DNA of 64,000 nt from Coriobacteriia bacterium (GCA_003149935.1 QAMH01000008.1:62001-126000), one strand, 5' to 3'; positions 33,639-42,900 are shown, counted from the stretch's first letter. Made by a program: numbers and translations. Notes: a model not told the origin generated them from the sequence alone.

Positions 33639-34457
33639 CTAGAACGTCAGGCCGACGCACATGGTGCCGCCATCGTGATTGGCGACGACACCCGTGATCT
33701 GCGCGGCGGCAGGCGATGCCAGGAAGACCGCCAACGCACCAATCTCGAGCGGTTCGCCAAAGCGATGCATCGGCATCGTCACGTCGATGAACTCCGTAAT
33801 CGACGGCGGAAGACCCGCATCGAGGTCAGAATGCGTGGGACCGGGCGCAATCGAGTTGACGCGAATGCCGTAGTCGCCCATGACGATCGCCAGGTGACGC
33901 GTGAGGTGATCGAGGGCGGCCTTCGAAGCGTTGTATGAAGGCATGGGATGTGCGCGCGGGTCGCCGATGGCCTGACCGCCAATCGACGAGATGTTGATGA
34001 TTTCGCCACCACGGCCCTCGTCCATCATCCATTGGCCAAAGACCTGGATCATGGCCGCGACGCCATCGAGGTTGACGTTCATGACGCGCTTGAACTCCTC
34101 GAGACGCGCATCGTCGAAGACGCCGTGCTTGCCGTCGATACCGGCATTGTTCACCAACGTGTCGATATGGTCGAACTCGCTGGCGACGACCTCTTTGGCC
34201 CTCAGTACCGAATCGAAGTCTCCCACGTCGCACTTCACGGCGATGGCGCGCGACCCGAGCAGGCGGAGCTGCTCTGCGGCCTCGTTGCCGGAAGCCTCGT
34301 TTCGACACAGGATGGCGACGTTGGCGCCGCACTCAGCGAACGCCTGCGCGATGCCGCGTCCCAGACCGCGGTTGCCGCCGGTGATGACAACGTTCTGGCC
34401 GGCAACGGAAAACGCGTTCTTCATGCTGGTGATAGGTTCGATGATAATCTTGTCCAT
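33639..34457 (-). CDS. Short-chain dehydrogenase/reductase
   Basis: A 272-aa classical SDR. It has the cofactor loop TGGNRGLGRGIAQ near residue 25, the NNAG motif in LVNNAGIDG, the catalytic serine in INISSIGG, the Tyr-x3-Lys pair in SYNASKAALDHL and PGPTHSD. An arginine in LCRNEAS after the second strand suggests NADP use, which is not certain. ATG 34457 follows AGAGGA. Located between two flavin reductases, it may supply or use a ketone/alcohol step on the same substrate. Confidence 0.9.
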   Translation of the reverse strand: MDKIIIEPITSMKNAFSVAGQNVVITGGNRGLGRGIAQAFAECGANVAILCRNEASGNEAAEQLRLLGSRAIAVKCDVGDFDSVLRAKEVVASEFDHIDTLVNNAGIDGKHGVFDDARLEEFKRVMNVNLDGVAAMIQVFGQWMMDEGRGGEIINISSIGGQAIGDPRAHPMPSYNASKAALDHLTRHLAIVMGDYGIRVNSIAPGPTHSDLDAGLPPSITEFIDVTMPMHRFGEPLEIGALAVFLASPAAAQITGVVANHDGGTMCVGLTF

Positions 34458-34465
34458 GATCGTTC

Positions 34466-34637
34466 CTCTCCGGGGTCTGTCCCTTTTTTGCCGAGATTTC
34501 TCGACTCCGCTTCGCTTCGCTCGAAATGACAAGGGAGGGTCTGTCCCCTACTTGCCATGCCCGACAATGGAGGGTCTGTCCCCTACTTGCCAACTGCGAT
34601 GATGCAGGAGGGTCTGTCCCCTTGTTGTCATCTGCGC
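34466..34637. repeat. Family A and B repeat cluster
   Basis: Four family A cores at about 34468, 34535, 34570 and 34607, and one family B copy at 34493-34530. It fills the gap between the SDR and the second flavin oxidoreductase. Confidence 0.9.
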
Positions 34638-34639
34638 GC

Positions 34640-36589
34640 TTACACCTCGAGTGCTGCGTCAAAGCCGCTGTGATTCGCCTTCTTGATAGTGCCGATGTCC
34701 GCACAGTCACCCACAACGTACGTCTCGGGAATGAGCTCGCGGAACTGGTCGGGCGCGACGGGGCGTATTCCCATGGCGTTGACCACGTAATCGGCGGGAA
34801 TGACCTCGCGACGCCAATCCCTGTCCTGCACGTGTACGCCATCATCGTCGATGGCCTCGACGTTACGGTCATCGAGAATGCGGACCTTGTATTCCTCAAG
34901 CAGCGCCATCAACATGCCGCGCGTGATGTGAATCATGCCGGCGGCAAACCTGTCGAGCGGAACGCGATCGACGAGCGTGACCTCGCAGCCCTCCATGGCA
35001 AGCGCCAGCGCGGACTCGCAGCCACTCGCGCCACCACCACAGACGACGACTTTGCCGCTCACCTTTTTGCGTCCGGAATCGACATCGCGCACGCCATACA
35101 CGTTGTCGCGGTCGAGACCGGGAACGGGCGGATTGACCGGCACGGAGCCCAGCGCGACGATGAGCGCATCGGGCTTCTCGGCCATGATGAGCTCGGGGGT
35201 CGCCTCGGTGTTGAGACGCACGTCAGCACCACATTCCATCGTCTGCTTGACGTCCCACTCCGTATATTTCAGCAAATCGCTCTTGAACGGTAGCTTGTTG
35301 ATGTCGTTGAGCGCACCGCCCAGCGATGCGGACTTCTCGAACAGCACGACCTCGTGACCGCGTCTGATCGCGGTTTGCGCCGCCATCATGCCAGCCGGAC
35401 CGCCGCCGATGATGACGACCTTCTTGCTCTTGGCCGCCGGCACAATCTCCCAGTAACGATAACCGCGTCCAAGCTGCGGGTTAATGGCACACGACATGTG
35501 GTTGCCGCCGCCTGCCGCACACGAATGGCAACGCAGGCAGGGGCGCACCGTCTCGGGCTCGCCGCGATACGACTTCTTGAGAATCTCGGTGTCGGCCAGC
35601 AGGGCACGCGCGATGTAGCACGCATCGGCAGCCCCACTCGCAATGATGTCCTCGGCCTCGTCGATATTGGTGATGCAGCCGACGACGGAGACGGGAATGG
35701 TGATTTCCTTGCATTCCTTGACCTTGCGCGACAGCTCCCTATTGAGGCAATGCGGCTGGTAGTAGGGCGGCATCGTGAAGAACTGCGCACGCCAATCGAC
35801 GATGAGGCCGGCCGAGATGTTGACCATGTCGAGGTATTCCTGCGCGAGCTTGAGGAATTCGATGACTTCTTCGACCTCCATGCCGCCATCGACCATCTCG
35901 TCGCCGCTGATGCGCATGTCAAGGATGAAGTCGTCACCGACGGCTTCGCGTACGGCCTTGAGCAGCATCAACGGGAAACGGCAACGGTTCTCGAAACTGC
36001 CGCCGAAGTTGTCGTTTCGGTGATTGGTGAGCGGCGAAAGGAACGCCGCAATCAGGTTGCCATGTGCGGCGTGAATGTTTACGCCGTCGAACTGGGCCTT
36101 CTTGAGGCGCACCGTGCAATCGACATAGTCCGCGATGATGTTCTCCATGTCGCGGAACTCCATCTCCTTGAGATACGGGTACTGCCCCGGAATGGGCAGC
36201 GGCGTGGGCGCAAGCCCGTACTCGCTCTGGATGAGCTCGGGATGCACGCCGCGGCCGGCATGGACGAGTTCGACGGAAATTTTGGCCCCGTGGCGATGCG
36301 CAACCTCGGACAGCAGCACCAAGCCATTGATGCGCGTATCCTCGGTGACGTTCAGCTCGGCAGGATAATCGGGGGCAGTGTCCCAGTTGACCGGCGTCGC
36401 TCCCAGCGTGATGAGCGCCGCGCCCGTCCTGGCCTGCTCCTCGACAAAGTCAATGTAACCTTGCGTCGGCTCGCCATTTGCGGTCGTGTAATCAGAAACC
36501 ATGGGCGAAAAGATAATGCGGTTCTTGAGTACCTGCCTACCTACCCTGAGCGGCGTAAACACGTACTCGTAATCGTTAAAAGACGCCAT
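34640..36589 (-). CDS. NADH:flavin oxidoreductase, BaiH/BaiCD-like (second)
   Basis: A 649-aa enzyme with the same three domains as its neighbour: OYE barrel (NRIIFSPMVSDY, IHAAHGNLIAAFLSPLTNHR, NFGGSFENR), iron-sulphur cysteines in CLRCHSCAAGG...MSCAINP, and two dinucleotide folds (VVIIGGGPAGMMAAQTAIRR, VVVCGGGASGCESALA). The Tyr before GGS in its neighbour is Phe here, which may change the active site or its substrate. ATG 36589 has AAGGG 6 nt upstream; ATG 36595 is less well spaced. Confidence 0.9.
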   Translation of the reverse strand: MASFNDYEYVFTPLRVGRQVLKNRIIFSPMVSDYTTANGEPTQGYIDFVEEQARTGAALITLGATPVNWDTAPDYPAELNVTEDTRINGLVLLSEVAHRHGAKISVELVHAGRGVHPELIQSEYGLAPTPLPIPGQYPYLKEMEFRDMENIIADYVDCTVRLKKAQFDGVNIHAAHGNLIAAFLSPLTNHRNDNFGGSFENRCRFPLMLLKAVREAVGDDFILDMRISGDEMVDGGMEVEEVIEFLKLAQEYLDMVNISAGLIVDWRAQFFTMPPYYQPHCLNRELSRKVKECKEITIPVSVVGCITNIDEAEDIIASGAADACYIARALLADTEILKKSYRGEPETVRPCLRCHSCAAGGGNHMSCAINPQLGRGYRYWEIVPAAKSKKVVIIGGGPAGMMAAQTAIRRGHEVVLFEKSASLGGALNDINKLPFKSDLLKYTEWDVKQTMECGADVRLNTEATPELIMAEKPDALIVALGSVPVNPPVPGLDRDNVYGVRDVDSGRKKVSGKVVVCGGGASGCESALALAMEGCEVTLVDRVPLDRFAAGMIHITRGMLMALLEEYKVRILDDRNVEAIDDDGVHVQDRDWRREVIPADYVVNAMGIRPVAPDQFRELIPETYVVGDCADIGTIKKANHSGFDAALEV

Positions 36590-36626
36590 ATCCATCCCTT
36601 CGGTTGCTCTCCTATAATGACAACGC

Positions 36627-36822
36627 CGGGGGTCTGTCCCCTTGTTGCCGTAGCTCCTTTTGTCATTTCGACCGGAGGCGCGAAGCGCCGGAGTGGAGAA
36701 ATCTTCCCCGTCGCTGCTAGCGGAGCGTAAACCGAGATTTCTCGACTACGCTCACTTCGTTCGCTTCGCTCGAAATGACAACGCCGGGGGTCTGTCCCCT
36801 TGTTGCCACCTGCGGCGATGCA
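36627..36822. repeat. Family A/B repeat cluster flanking the molybdoenzyme array
   Basis: Two family A cores (36629 and 36785) flank two divergent family B-like units: TTGTCATTTCGACCGGAGGC (36658 onward) and GAGATTTCTCGACTACGCTC (36733 onward). Confidence 0.88.
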
Positions 36823-36859
36823 ATGGGGCCGGGTACAAGACCCGGCCCCACGCACGATG

Positions 36860-37207
36860 CTATTTGCAGATATACGGTCCGGGGACGAACATAACCTGAT
36901 TGGGTTTCTTGTCCATCTCCTTCACCAACTCGTCGATTGGGCCGAACTTCATGACAGCCGCAAGGCAGTGATGCACGCAGCTCGGGAGCTTGCCCTTCTG
37001 CACGCGCTCGGCACACAGGTCGCACAACGTCGTGGGCGTGGGAATCTTGTTCCAGTTCATGGTCTTCGCATCGACCTCCCAGGGGCCCTCGTCAAGGACG
37101 CGAATACCCCAGGTGCCAGCCTCGAACCCATGCTCCTTCTGGCACGCGACCTCGCAGGACTGGCAGCCCGTGCAGAACTCGTAGTCAATCAGCAGTCCGT
37201 TTCTCAT
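36860..37207 (-). CDS. Small 4Fe-4S ferredoxin subunit of molybdoenzyme 1
   Basis: A 115-aa electron-transfer protein with CTGCQSCEVACQKEH and a second set CDLCAERV...CVHHCLAAV, enough for two 4Fe-4S clusters. It is shorter than DmsB/PhsB (about 200 aa, four clusters). It should pass electrons to the molybdoenzyme encoded 11 nt upstream. ATG 37207 has GGAGGGG. Last gene of the array. Confidence 0.9.
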   Translation of the reverse strand: MRNGLLIDYEFCTGCQSCEVACQKEHGFEAGTWGIRVLDEGPWEVDAKTMNWNKIPTPTTLCDLCAERVQKGKLPSCVHHCLAAVMKFGPIDELVKEMDKKPNQVMFVPGPYICK

Positions 37208-37218
37208 GGTTTCCCCTC

Positions 37219-39510
37219 CTATTTGTTCAGCTTCTCGACTTTGCAGAGCAGGCACTTGAACGGCGCGCCAAAACCGAGCTTGCCCACGAACTTATGCGGT
37301 ACGAGCTCGTTGATATTGCAGCGCCACACGCCGAACAGATGCGGCTCCTCTCCGTCCTCTTCGGGGAACCACCAACCGTGCTGAGCATGCACGACGCCTT
37401 CCTTCACGATGGGCGTGACCTTGGCCTTGAGCTCGCATTTGCCGAACTCGTTCTCGACGTTGACCCACTCGCCATCGATGATGCCGAGCTTCTCCGCATC
37501 CTTGGGATTGATCTCGAGCAACGGATCGGGATTGATCTCGCGCAGCAGCGGAATCTGCTTTCCCTCGGAATGGAAGTACGCGTAGGTGCGGGCGCCGGTC
37601 GTGAGCACGAAGGGATACTCCTCCATGAGCTCGGGCGTCGACACCGGAGAGCGCTGCGGCTCCTCGTAGTATGGCAGCGGATCCTCGTTGAACTGCTTGT
37701 ACATGGTCGAGTAGAGCTCGACGCGACCGGTCGGCGTGTTGAAGCCGGGCTTGCCGTCGGGACGCAGCTTGCCCGTCTCGTACTTCTTGTAGCTCACGTT
37801 GCGCTGGACGACGACCTTCTCGCGCAGTTCCTCGTAGCTCATGCCGAGGTTACCGAGGCGGAACTCGGCACGGAAATCCTCGAAATCCTTGAATCGCTCG
37901 TAGGTGCCGGGGTTGAGGCGGCAGCCAAGCTCGTACTGGATCTCAAGGTCACCCTTGGTCTCGCCAACCTTGACGGCGTCGACGACGGCACCGAGCATGT
38001 TGGGCGATGCGCCGTAGTGCGTGCCGACCATGGACTGGCGCTCGGCGTAGGTCGCGAGCGGCAGGATGACGTCGGCACAGCACTGGACGGTCGGGGTGAT
38101 CCAGCAATCGGCCGCGAAGACGAAGTCGAGCTTGACCATGGCGTCATGCCAGCGCTTGGGCTGGGCGGCGCAGGTGCCGGCAAGCAGGTTGGTCGACGCG
38201 ATGAAGCCGCCGTGGATCTCGTAGGGCTCGCCCGTCTCCATGGCCTCGAGCGTGAGGTCGGCGTGCGAGTTGAGAACCATGCCGACATAGGCAGGATACT
38301 CGTACAGGCCGATGATCTTGTTCTGCAGCTCCGGACCGAGCTCCTTCCAACCGAAGCCGAGGTCGCCGAGCGAGTCGCTCACATCACCGAGCAGCTGGCC
38401 ACCGGGAATGTCGAGATTGCCGGTGATGGCCTCGAGTGCGATGATCGTGTGACCTGACTGAGTGCCGTTGGCCTTCTGGTCGGTGGCAAGTCCCCACAGG
38501 ATTGCGGCATTGTCGGCGCAGGCGTACATGCGGGTTGCACCGTAGATGTCGTCAACGTCGAGGTCGCAGATCTCGGCCGCCTTCTCGGGAGTCATGGTCT
38601 TCACGCGCTCGGCGAGCTGCTCGAAGCCGTAGCAGTATTTGTCGACGAAGTCGTGATCGTAGAGGTCCTCGGAGATGATGATGTTGAGCATCGCCATGCC
38701 AAGAGCCGTGTCGGTACCAGGGCGCAGCTGCAGGTGATAGACCGCACGCGTGGAGAGCCAATTGGAGCGCGGATCGATCGAGATGAGCTTGCTGCCGCGC
38801 TTCATGACGTCGATGACGGCGTGGCCGAAGAAACCGTCGCCGTTGGAGGGAAGCGGCTCCTTGCCCCAAGTGATCATGACCTCGGGAATCTTGTACATCG
38901 GATCGTCATAGCGTCCGGGCAAGCCGCCGGCGTAGTCCATCTCGGGGTAGGTCACGCCAGCAACATAGGTGCCAGCGGCAACGCGCGGGATGTAGCAGGC
39001 GTAACCGGACTGCGTGTAGCAGGCATTGGGCGTACCGATCATGGCCGCGCCGTAAGGGCCGCACATTGGGCCGCCCTCGCGACCGGTGCCACCGAAGACG
39101 ACGATGGACTCGGGGCCGTACTTCTCCTTGAGACCCTGGATGTTCTCCTCGATGATGTCGTAGGCCTCGTCCCAGGTGATGCGCTCCCACTTGTCCTTGC
39201 CGCGATCCTCCTTGGCGCGTTTCATCGGGTAGATGACGCGGTCCGGATGATAGGTGAAGTCGGTGAGGGTCAGGCAGCGCATGCAGAGGCGCCCCTGTGT
39301 GATGGGCTGGTTCTCGTCGCCCTCGACCTTTTCGAGGATGCCGTCCTTGTTCACGTAGAGCTTAACGCCGCATCCAACCGGATGGCAGCCCGGCGCCGAC
39401 CAGGCGCAGGCGCGCGTGACGGTATAGCCGTCCTCCTCGTAACGCCAGGGCTTGCCCAGGTCGTTTTTGAAGTCTTCGATACCGCTATCGATTTTTGCTG
39501 TCGTGGTCAC
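37219..39510 (-). CDS. Molybdopterin (bis-MGD) oxidoreductase 1, catechol dehydroxylase/acetylene hydratase-like
   Basis: A 763-aa catalytic subunit of the DMSO reductase superfamily. Near the N-terminus are the 4Fe-4S cysteines CAWSAPGCHPVGC and LCMRC. A candidate molybdenum-ligand cysteine lies in SGYACYIPRV. Other features are GTGREGGP and the C-terminal cofactor domain (TPTGRVELYS, HGWWFPEEDGEEPHLF). There is no signal peptide, so it is cytoplasmic. The GTG start at 39510 follows GGAAGG; a longer frame would translate repeat DNA. Known relatives in Eggerthellaceae dehydroxylate catechols, so that is the leading guess; substrate unproven. Confidence 0.88.
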   Translation of the reverse strand: MTTTAKIDSGIEDFKNDLGKPWRYEEDGYTVTRACAWSAPGCHPVGCGVKLYVNKDGILEKVEGDENQPITQGRLCMRCLTLTDFTYHPDRVIYPMKRAKEDRGKDKWERITWDEAYDIIEENIQGLKEKYGPESIVVFGGTGREGGPMCGPYGAAMIGTPNACYTQSGYACYIPRVAAGTYVAGVTYPEMDYAGGLPGRYDDPMYKIPEVMITWGKEPLPSNGDGFFGHAVIDVMKRGSKLISIDPRSNWLSTRAVYHLQLRPGTDTALGMAMLNIIISEDLYDHDFVDKYCYGFEQLAERVKTMTPEKAAEICDLDVDDIYGATRMYACADNAAILWGLATDQKANGTQSGHTIIALEAITGNLDIPGGQLLGDVSDSLGDLGFGWKELGPELQNKIIGLYEYPAYVGMVLNSHADLTLEAMETGEPYEIHGGFIASTNLLAGTCAAQPKRWHDAMVKLDFVFAADCWITPTVQCCADVILPLATYAERQSMVGTHYGASPNMLGAVVDAVKVGETKGDLEIQYELGCRLNPGTYERFKDFEDFRAEFRLGNLGMSYEELREKVVVQRNVSYKKYETGKLRPDGKPGFNTPTGRVELYSTMYKQFNEDPLPYYEEPQRSPVSTPELMEEYPFVLTTGARTYAYFHSEGKQIPLLREINPDPLLEINPKDAEKLGIIDGEWVNVENEFGKCELKAKVTPIVKEGVVHAQHGWWFPEEDGEEPHLFGVWRCNINELVPHKFVGKLGFGAPFKCLLCKVEKLNK

Positions 39511-39543
39511 GTTTCCTTCCCTTCCTCTCTGTTTCTTTGACAT

Positions 39544-39668
39544 GTAGGGGTCTGTCCCCTTCTTCCCACCTGCGGTGGCGTTTGGGGTCTGTCCCCTTCT
39601 TCCCACCTGCGGTGGCGCTTGGGGGTCTGTCCCCCTATTGCCGCTTCGCTCGAAATGACAGGTCTATC
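39544..39668. repeat. Family A repeats between molybdoenzymes 1 and 2
   Basis: Three cores at about 39547, 39583 and 39621. The first two are part of a tandem unit ending TTCTTCCCACCTGCGGTGGC. The tail has a partial family B (CCGCTTCGCTCGAAATGACA) and a degenerate GGTCTATCCCC. Confidence 0.88.
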
Positions 39669-39675
39669 CCCCTCC

Positions 39676-42009
39676 CTATTCCGGCACGACGAGCTGGCTA
39701 TAGCGATTCCAGATAGCCTGCATGTCGGTGTCGTAGCTTTCCTCGATGGGCTCGACCTTGCAGATCAGGCACTTATACGGCGCACCAAAACCGAGCTCGC
39801 CCACGTAGAAGTGAGGCATGAGCAAGTTGATGTTGGAGCGCCACACGTCGTAGAGATGCGGCTCCTCGCCATCCTCCTCGGGGAACCAGAAGCCGTGTTG
39901 CGCCATGACGAGACCCGGATACACCGTCTGAGTGACCTTGGCCTTGAGCACGCACGAGCCAAAGGGATTGCTCACGCGCACCCACTGGCCGTCTGCGATT
40001 CCAAGCTCGAGGGCATCTTGCGGATTGATCTCGATGAGCGGATCGGGGTTGATCTCACGCAGGTACGGAATCTGCTTGCCCTCGGAATGGAAGTAGCAAT
40101 ACGTACGAGCGCCCGTGGTAAGGACGAAGGGGTACTCCTCCATCTTCTCCGGAGTGGAGACCGGCGAAAGCTGCGGCTCCTCGTAGAAGGGCAGCGGATC
40201 GACCCCAAACTGCCTGAACATCGTCGAGTAGAGCTCGACGCGCCCGGTCGGCGTGTTGAAGCCGGGCATGCCGTCGGGGCGCAGCTTGCCCGTCTCGTAC
40301 TTGCGATAGGACAGCGTCTCGGTCTTCTGGTGTACGACCTCCTCGCGCAGCTCCTCGAACGTCGTCTTGCCGTTGAGACGGTAATACTCGAGGAACTCGT
40401 AGAAGTTCTTGAAGCGCTCGAAGTTGACGGGCATGCAGCGACGACCTATCTCGTACATGATCTCGGCATCGCCCTTGCCCTCGCCCACCGTGATGGACTT
40501 GTTGATGGCGCCCATCGTGATGGGAGATGCGCCGTAATGGCTGTAGACCACGCTGTCGTGCTCGACGGTCGAGGACAGCGGCAGAAACAGCTCGCAAGTC
40601 GCCTGGATCGTCGGCGTGAGCCACACGTCGATGCCGAAGCACCACTCGAGGTTCTGGTACGCATCATGCCAGCGCTGGGGCTGAGCGCAATCCGTGCCAG
40701 CCAGGCCGTTGCAGTCCTCGAAGCCCGCCATCTTGAACTGGTAGGGCTCGCCCGTCTCGAGCGTGTCGAGCACCATGTCGCAGTGCGCGTTGAGGACGAA
40801 GCTCACCATCGCCGGATAGCGCTTGAGGCCCAAGATCTTGCCCTGGAGCTCGAGGCCGAGCTCGTTCCAGCCGAAGCCGAGCTCGAGGCCGTCGTTGACG
40901 TCGCCGACGAGCTGGCCGCCGGGCACGTCGATGTTTCCGGTAATGGCCTCGAGGGCGAGTATGCAATGGCCCGCCTGCATGCCGTTTGACTTCATATCGA
41001 TGGCAAGGCCCCAGGCGATCTGCGCGGGCTTGGCCGCGGCGTAGACGCGAGCGGCCTCGGCGATGAGGCCAGCATCGACACCGGTGATCTCCGCCGCCCT
41101 CTCGACGGGCATCTCCTTGACGCGCTCGGCGAGCTGTTCGAAGCCGTAGCACCACTTCTCGACGAAGTCGTGGTCGTAGAGGTCCTCGGAGATGATGACG
41201 TTGAGCATGGCCATGCCGAGGGCGGCGTCGGTGCCGGGGCGCAGGCGCAGGTGCCAATCCGCTCTTGTCGAGACCCAGTTGACGCGTGGGTCGATGCTCA
41301 TGAGCTTGGAGCCGCGGCGCATCATGTCGATGGCGGCGTGGCCGAAGAGCCCGTCGCCGTTAGTGGGCAGCGGATCCTTGCCCCAGAACACGATGAGCTT
41401 CGGCAGCGTGAAGGCCGGATCATCGTAACGGCCGGGCAGGCCACCGGCGTAGTCCATCTCGGGGTATGCCACGCCGGTAACGTAGGTCGTGCCCGCAACG
41501 CGCGGGATGTAACATGAGTATCCGCTCAGGGGCTGCGAGGCGTTCGGCGTGCCGAGTGCAGCTTGAGCGTACGCGGGAAGCATGGGGCCACCCTCGCGGC
41601 CCGTGCCGCCTTGCATGAGGATGGACTCAGCCCCGTAGTTTTCCTTGTAGTAAGCGACCTTCTCGGCAATCGTGTCGAAGGCTTCATCCCAGGTGATGCG
41701 CTCCCACTTGTTCTTGCCGCGGTCCTCGCGGGCGCGCTTCATCGGGTAGAGCACGCGGTCGGGATTGTAGACGTAGTCGCGCATGGTCAGGCAGCGCACA
41801 CACAGACGACCGCCTGTGACCGGGTGGTTCTCGTCACCTTCGATGCGTACGAGCTCGCCGTTTGAGTTCACGTAAGTCTTGATTCCGCAGCCGACGGGGT
41901 GACATCCCGGAGGAGACCACGCACAACCGCGGGTGACGGTGAGGCCGTCCTCCTCGAAGCGCCACGGCTTGCCGAGGTCGGCCGTGCCCTGACCTTTAAA
42001 CAGTTTCAT
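39676..42009 (-). CDS. Molybdopterin (bis-MGD) oxidoreductase 2
   Basis: A 777-aa paralogue, closest to enzyme 4 (both start MK(L/I)FKGQGTADLGKPWRF). It has CAWSPPGCHPVGC and LCVRC for the iron-sulphur cluster, the candidate Mo-ligand cysteine in SGYSCYIPRV, TPTGRVELYS and HGFWFPEEDGEEPHLY. Just before the ligand it reads NASQPLSGY where the paralogues read NACYTQSGY or NYCYMQSGY, so pocket residues differ. No signal peptide. Unlike the others it has no ferredoxin gene directly behind it; enzyme 1 and its ferredoxin follow. Confidence 0.88.
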   Translation of the reverse strand: MKLFKGQGTADLGKPWRFEEDGLTVTRGCAWSPPGCHPVGCGIKTYVNSNGELVRIEGDENHPVTGGRLCVRCLTMRDYVYNPDRVLYPMKRAREDRGKNKWERITWDEAFDTIAEKVAYYKENYGAESILMQGGTGREGGPMLPAYAQAALGTPNASQPLSGYSCYIPRVAGTTYVTGVAYPEMDYAGGLPGRYDDPAFTLPKLIVFWGKDPLPTNGDGLFGHAAIDMMRRGSKLMSIDPRVNWVSTRADWHLRLRPGTDAALGMAMLNVIISEDLYDHDFVEKWCYGFEQLAERVKEMPVERAAEITGVDAGLIAEAARVYAAAKPAQIAWGLAIDMKSNGMQAGHCILALEAITGNIDVPGGQLVGDVNDGLELGFGWNELGLELQGKILGLKRYPAMVSFVLNAHCDMVLDTLETGEPYQFKMAGFEDCNGLAGTDCAQPQRWHDAYQNLEWCFGIDVWLTPTIQATCELFLPLSSTVEHDSVVYSHYGASPITMGAINKSITVGEGKGDAEIMYEIGRRCMPVNFERFKNFYEFLEYYRLNGKTTFEELREEVVHQKTETLSYRKYETGKLRPDGMPGFNTPTGRVELYSTMFRQFGVDPLPFYEEPQLSPVSTPEKMEEYPFVLTTGARTYCYFHSEGKQIPYLREINPDPLIEINPQDALELGIADGQWVRVSNPFGSCVLKAKVTQTVYPGLVMAQHGFWFPEEDGEEPHLYDVWRSNINLLMPHFYVGELGFGAPYKCLICKVEPIEESYDTDMQAIWNRYSQLVVPE

Positions 42010-42298
42010 GAGGTGATCCTTCCTCGAAAGGGTCTGTCCCCTTGTTGCCATCGGCGTCGTTTGACAACGAGGGGTCTGTCCCCTTGTTGCCAACGGCGTC
42101 GGGACGCAGGCTGTTGGCACTCGCCATCATGCCGCCTGTCGGCACGAAGGCCTGATCGCCGCAGCTGTCGCAAATGCCGGTCGCCGCATCGATAGTGCCG
42201 CCACATTTCAGACAGGGAATGCTTGGCGGGGGTGTGTACAACGGGCTGCTGGGATCAAACTTTCCACAGCGCCCACAGTTCGTGCATGGATAGCACAT
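41996..42298 (-). CDS. Zinc-ribbon miniprotein with repeat-derived tail
   Basis: A 100-aa protein. The first 60 residues hold seven cysteines in ribbon-like pairs (CTNCGRCGKF; CLKCGGTID; CDSCGDQAF). The last 40 residues are translated family A repeat, giving NKGTDP twice. It starts 12 nt after the SlyD-like stop codon and overlaps the enzyme 2 start by 14 nt, so it is coupled to it. Possible metal-binding assembly factor; function unknown. Confidence 0.65.
   Translation of the reverse strand: MCYPCTNCGRCGKFDPSSPLYTPPPSIPCLKCGGTIDAATGICDSCGDQAFVPTGGMMASANSLRPDAVGNKGTDPSLSNDADGNKGTDPFEEGSPHETV
42028..42098. repeat. Two family A copies inside a coding tail
   Basis: Cores at about 42030 and 42070, each with CCTTGTTGCCA. 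They lie within the 3' end of the zinc-ribbon gene and are translated as KGTDP motifs. They also occupy the region just upstream of the enzyme 2 ribosome site. Confidence 0.88.
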
Positions 42299-42310
42299 CG
42301 CGTCCGCTCC

Positions 42311-42739
42311 CTATTGAAGGTCGACAAGCTCAACCCAATACTCGAGCGTCTTGCCCGCGTAGGGATGGTTCATGTCAATCTTCACCGTGTCCTCGGTCGC
42401 GTCCACCACCATGGCGGGGCGCTTGGCCAGTCCATCGGCGCTCTCCCACATGATCATCGTGTCTTTCTTGATTTCGTACCCATGCGGAATGATTGAGCGG
42501 GGATACCACTTGATTTGCTTGGGGTCAGCATCTCCATAGCCTTCTTCGGGAGGGATGATGAGAGTGGCGCTCTCGCCGACTTCCATCGTGCGAAGGGCGT
42601 CATCGATGCCCTTGACCACGCGGCCCGCACCAATGCGCACGGCAAGCGGCTCATCCAGGTGCTTGTCGACGTGGCGTTCGCCGAGGATGCCCCCCTCATA
42701 ACGAATGTAGGCAACCTTGCCGACTCGGTTCTCTTCCAT
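42311..42739 (-). CDS. SlyD-like FKBP peptidyl-prolyl isomerase
   Basis: A 142-aa FKBP-type prolyl isomerase with SlyD layout: N-terminal FKBP part (VAYIRYEGG, GAGRVVKGIDDALRTMEVGE), the insert-in-flap chaperone domain in the middle and the C-terminal KIDMNHPYAGKTLEYWVELV. The metal-binding histidine-rich tail of SlyD is absent. SlyD proteins help assemble metalloenzymes. ATG 42739 has GGGGAG; the upstream frame is only repeat DNA. First gene of the enzyme 2 transcript. Confidence 0.88.
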   Translation of the reverse strand: MEENRVGKVAYIRYEGGILGERHVDKHLDEPLAVRIGAGRVVKGIDDALRTMEVGESATLIIPPEEGYGDADPKQIKWYPRSIIPHGYEIKKDTMIMWESADGLAKRPAMVVDATEDTVKIDMNHPYAGKTLEYWVELVDLQ

Positions 42740-42759
42740 GTGCTCCCCTTCCAGACAAT

Positions 42760-42900
42760 CGAGGGTCTGTCCCCTTCTCTCCAAGATTTCTCGACTTCGC
42801 TGCGCTACGCCCGAAATGACAACCGGGGGTCCAATCGGGGGAGGGTCTATCCCCCTATCACCACCTGGCGTATAAGGGTCTGTCCCCTTCTTCCCAGCAG
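42760..42900. repeat. Family A and B repeats upstream of the SlyD-like gene
   Basis: Family A cores at 42762 and 42877, a degenerate one (GGGTCTATCCCC) at 42842, and a family B copy at 42783-42822. The 42901-43012 remainder up to the ferredoxin stop codon contains nothing recognisable. Confidence 0.88.
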
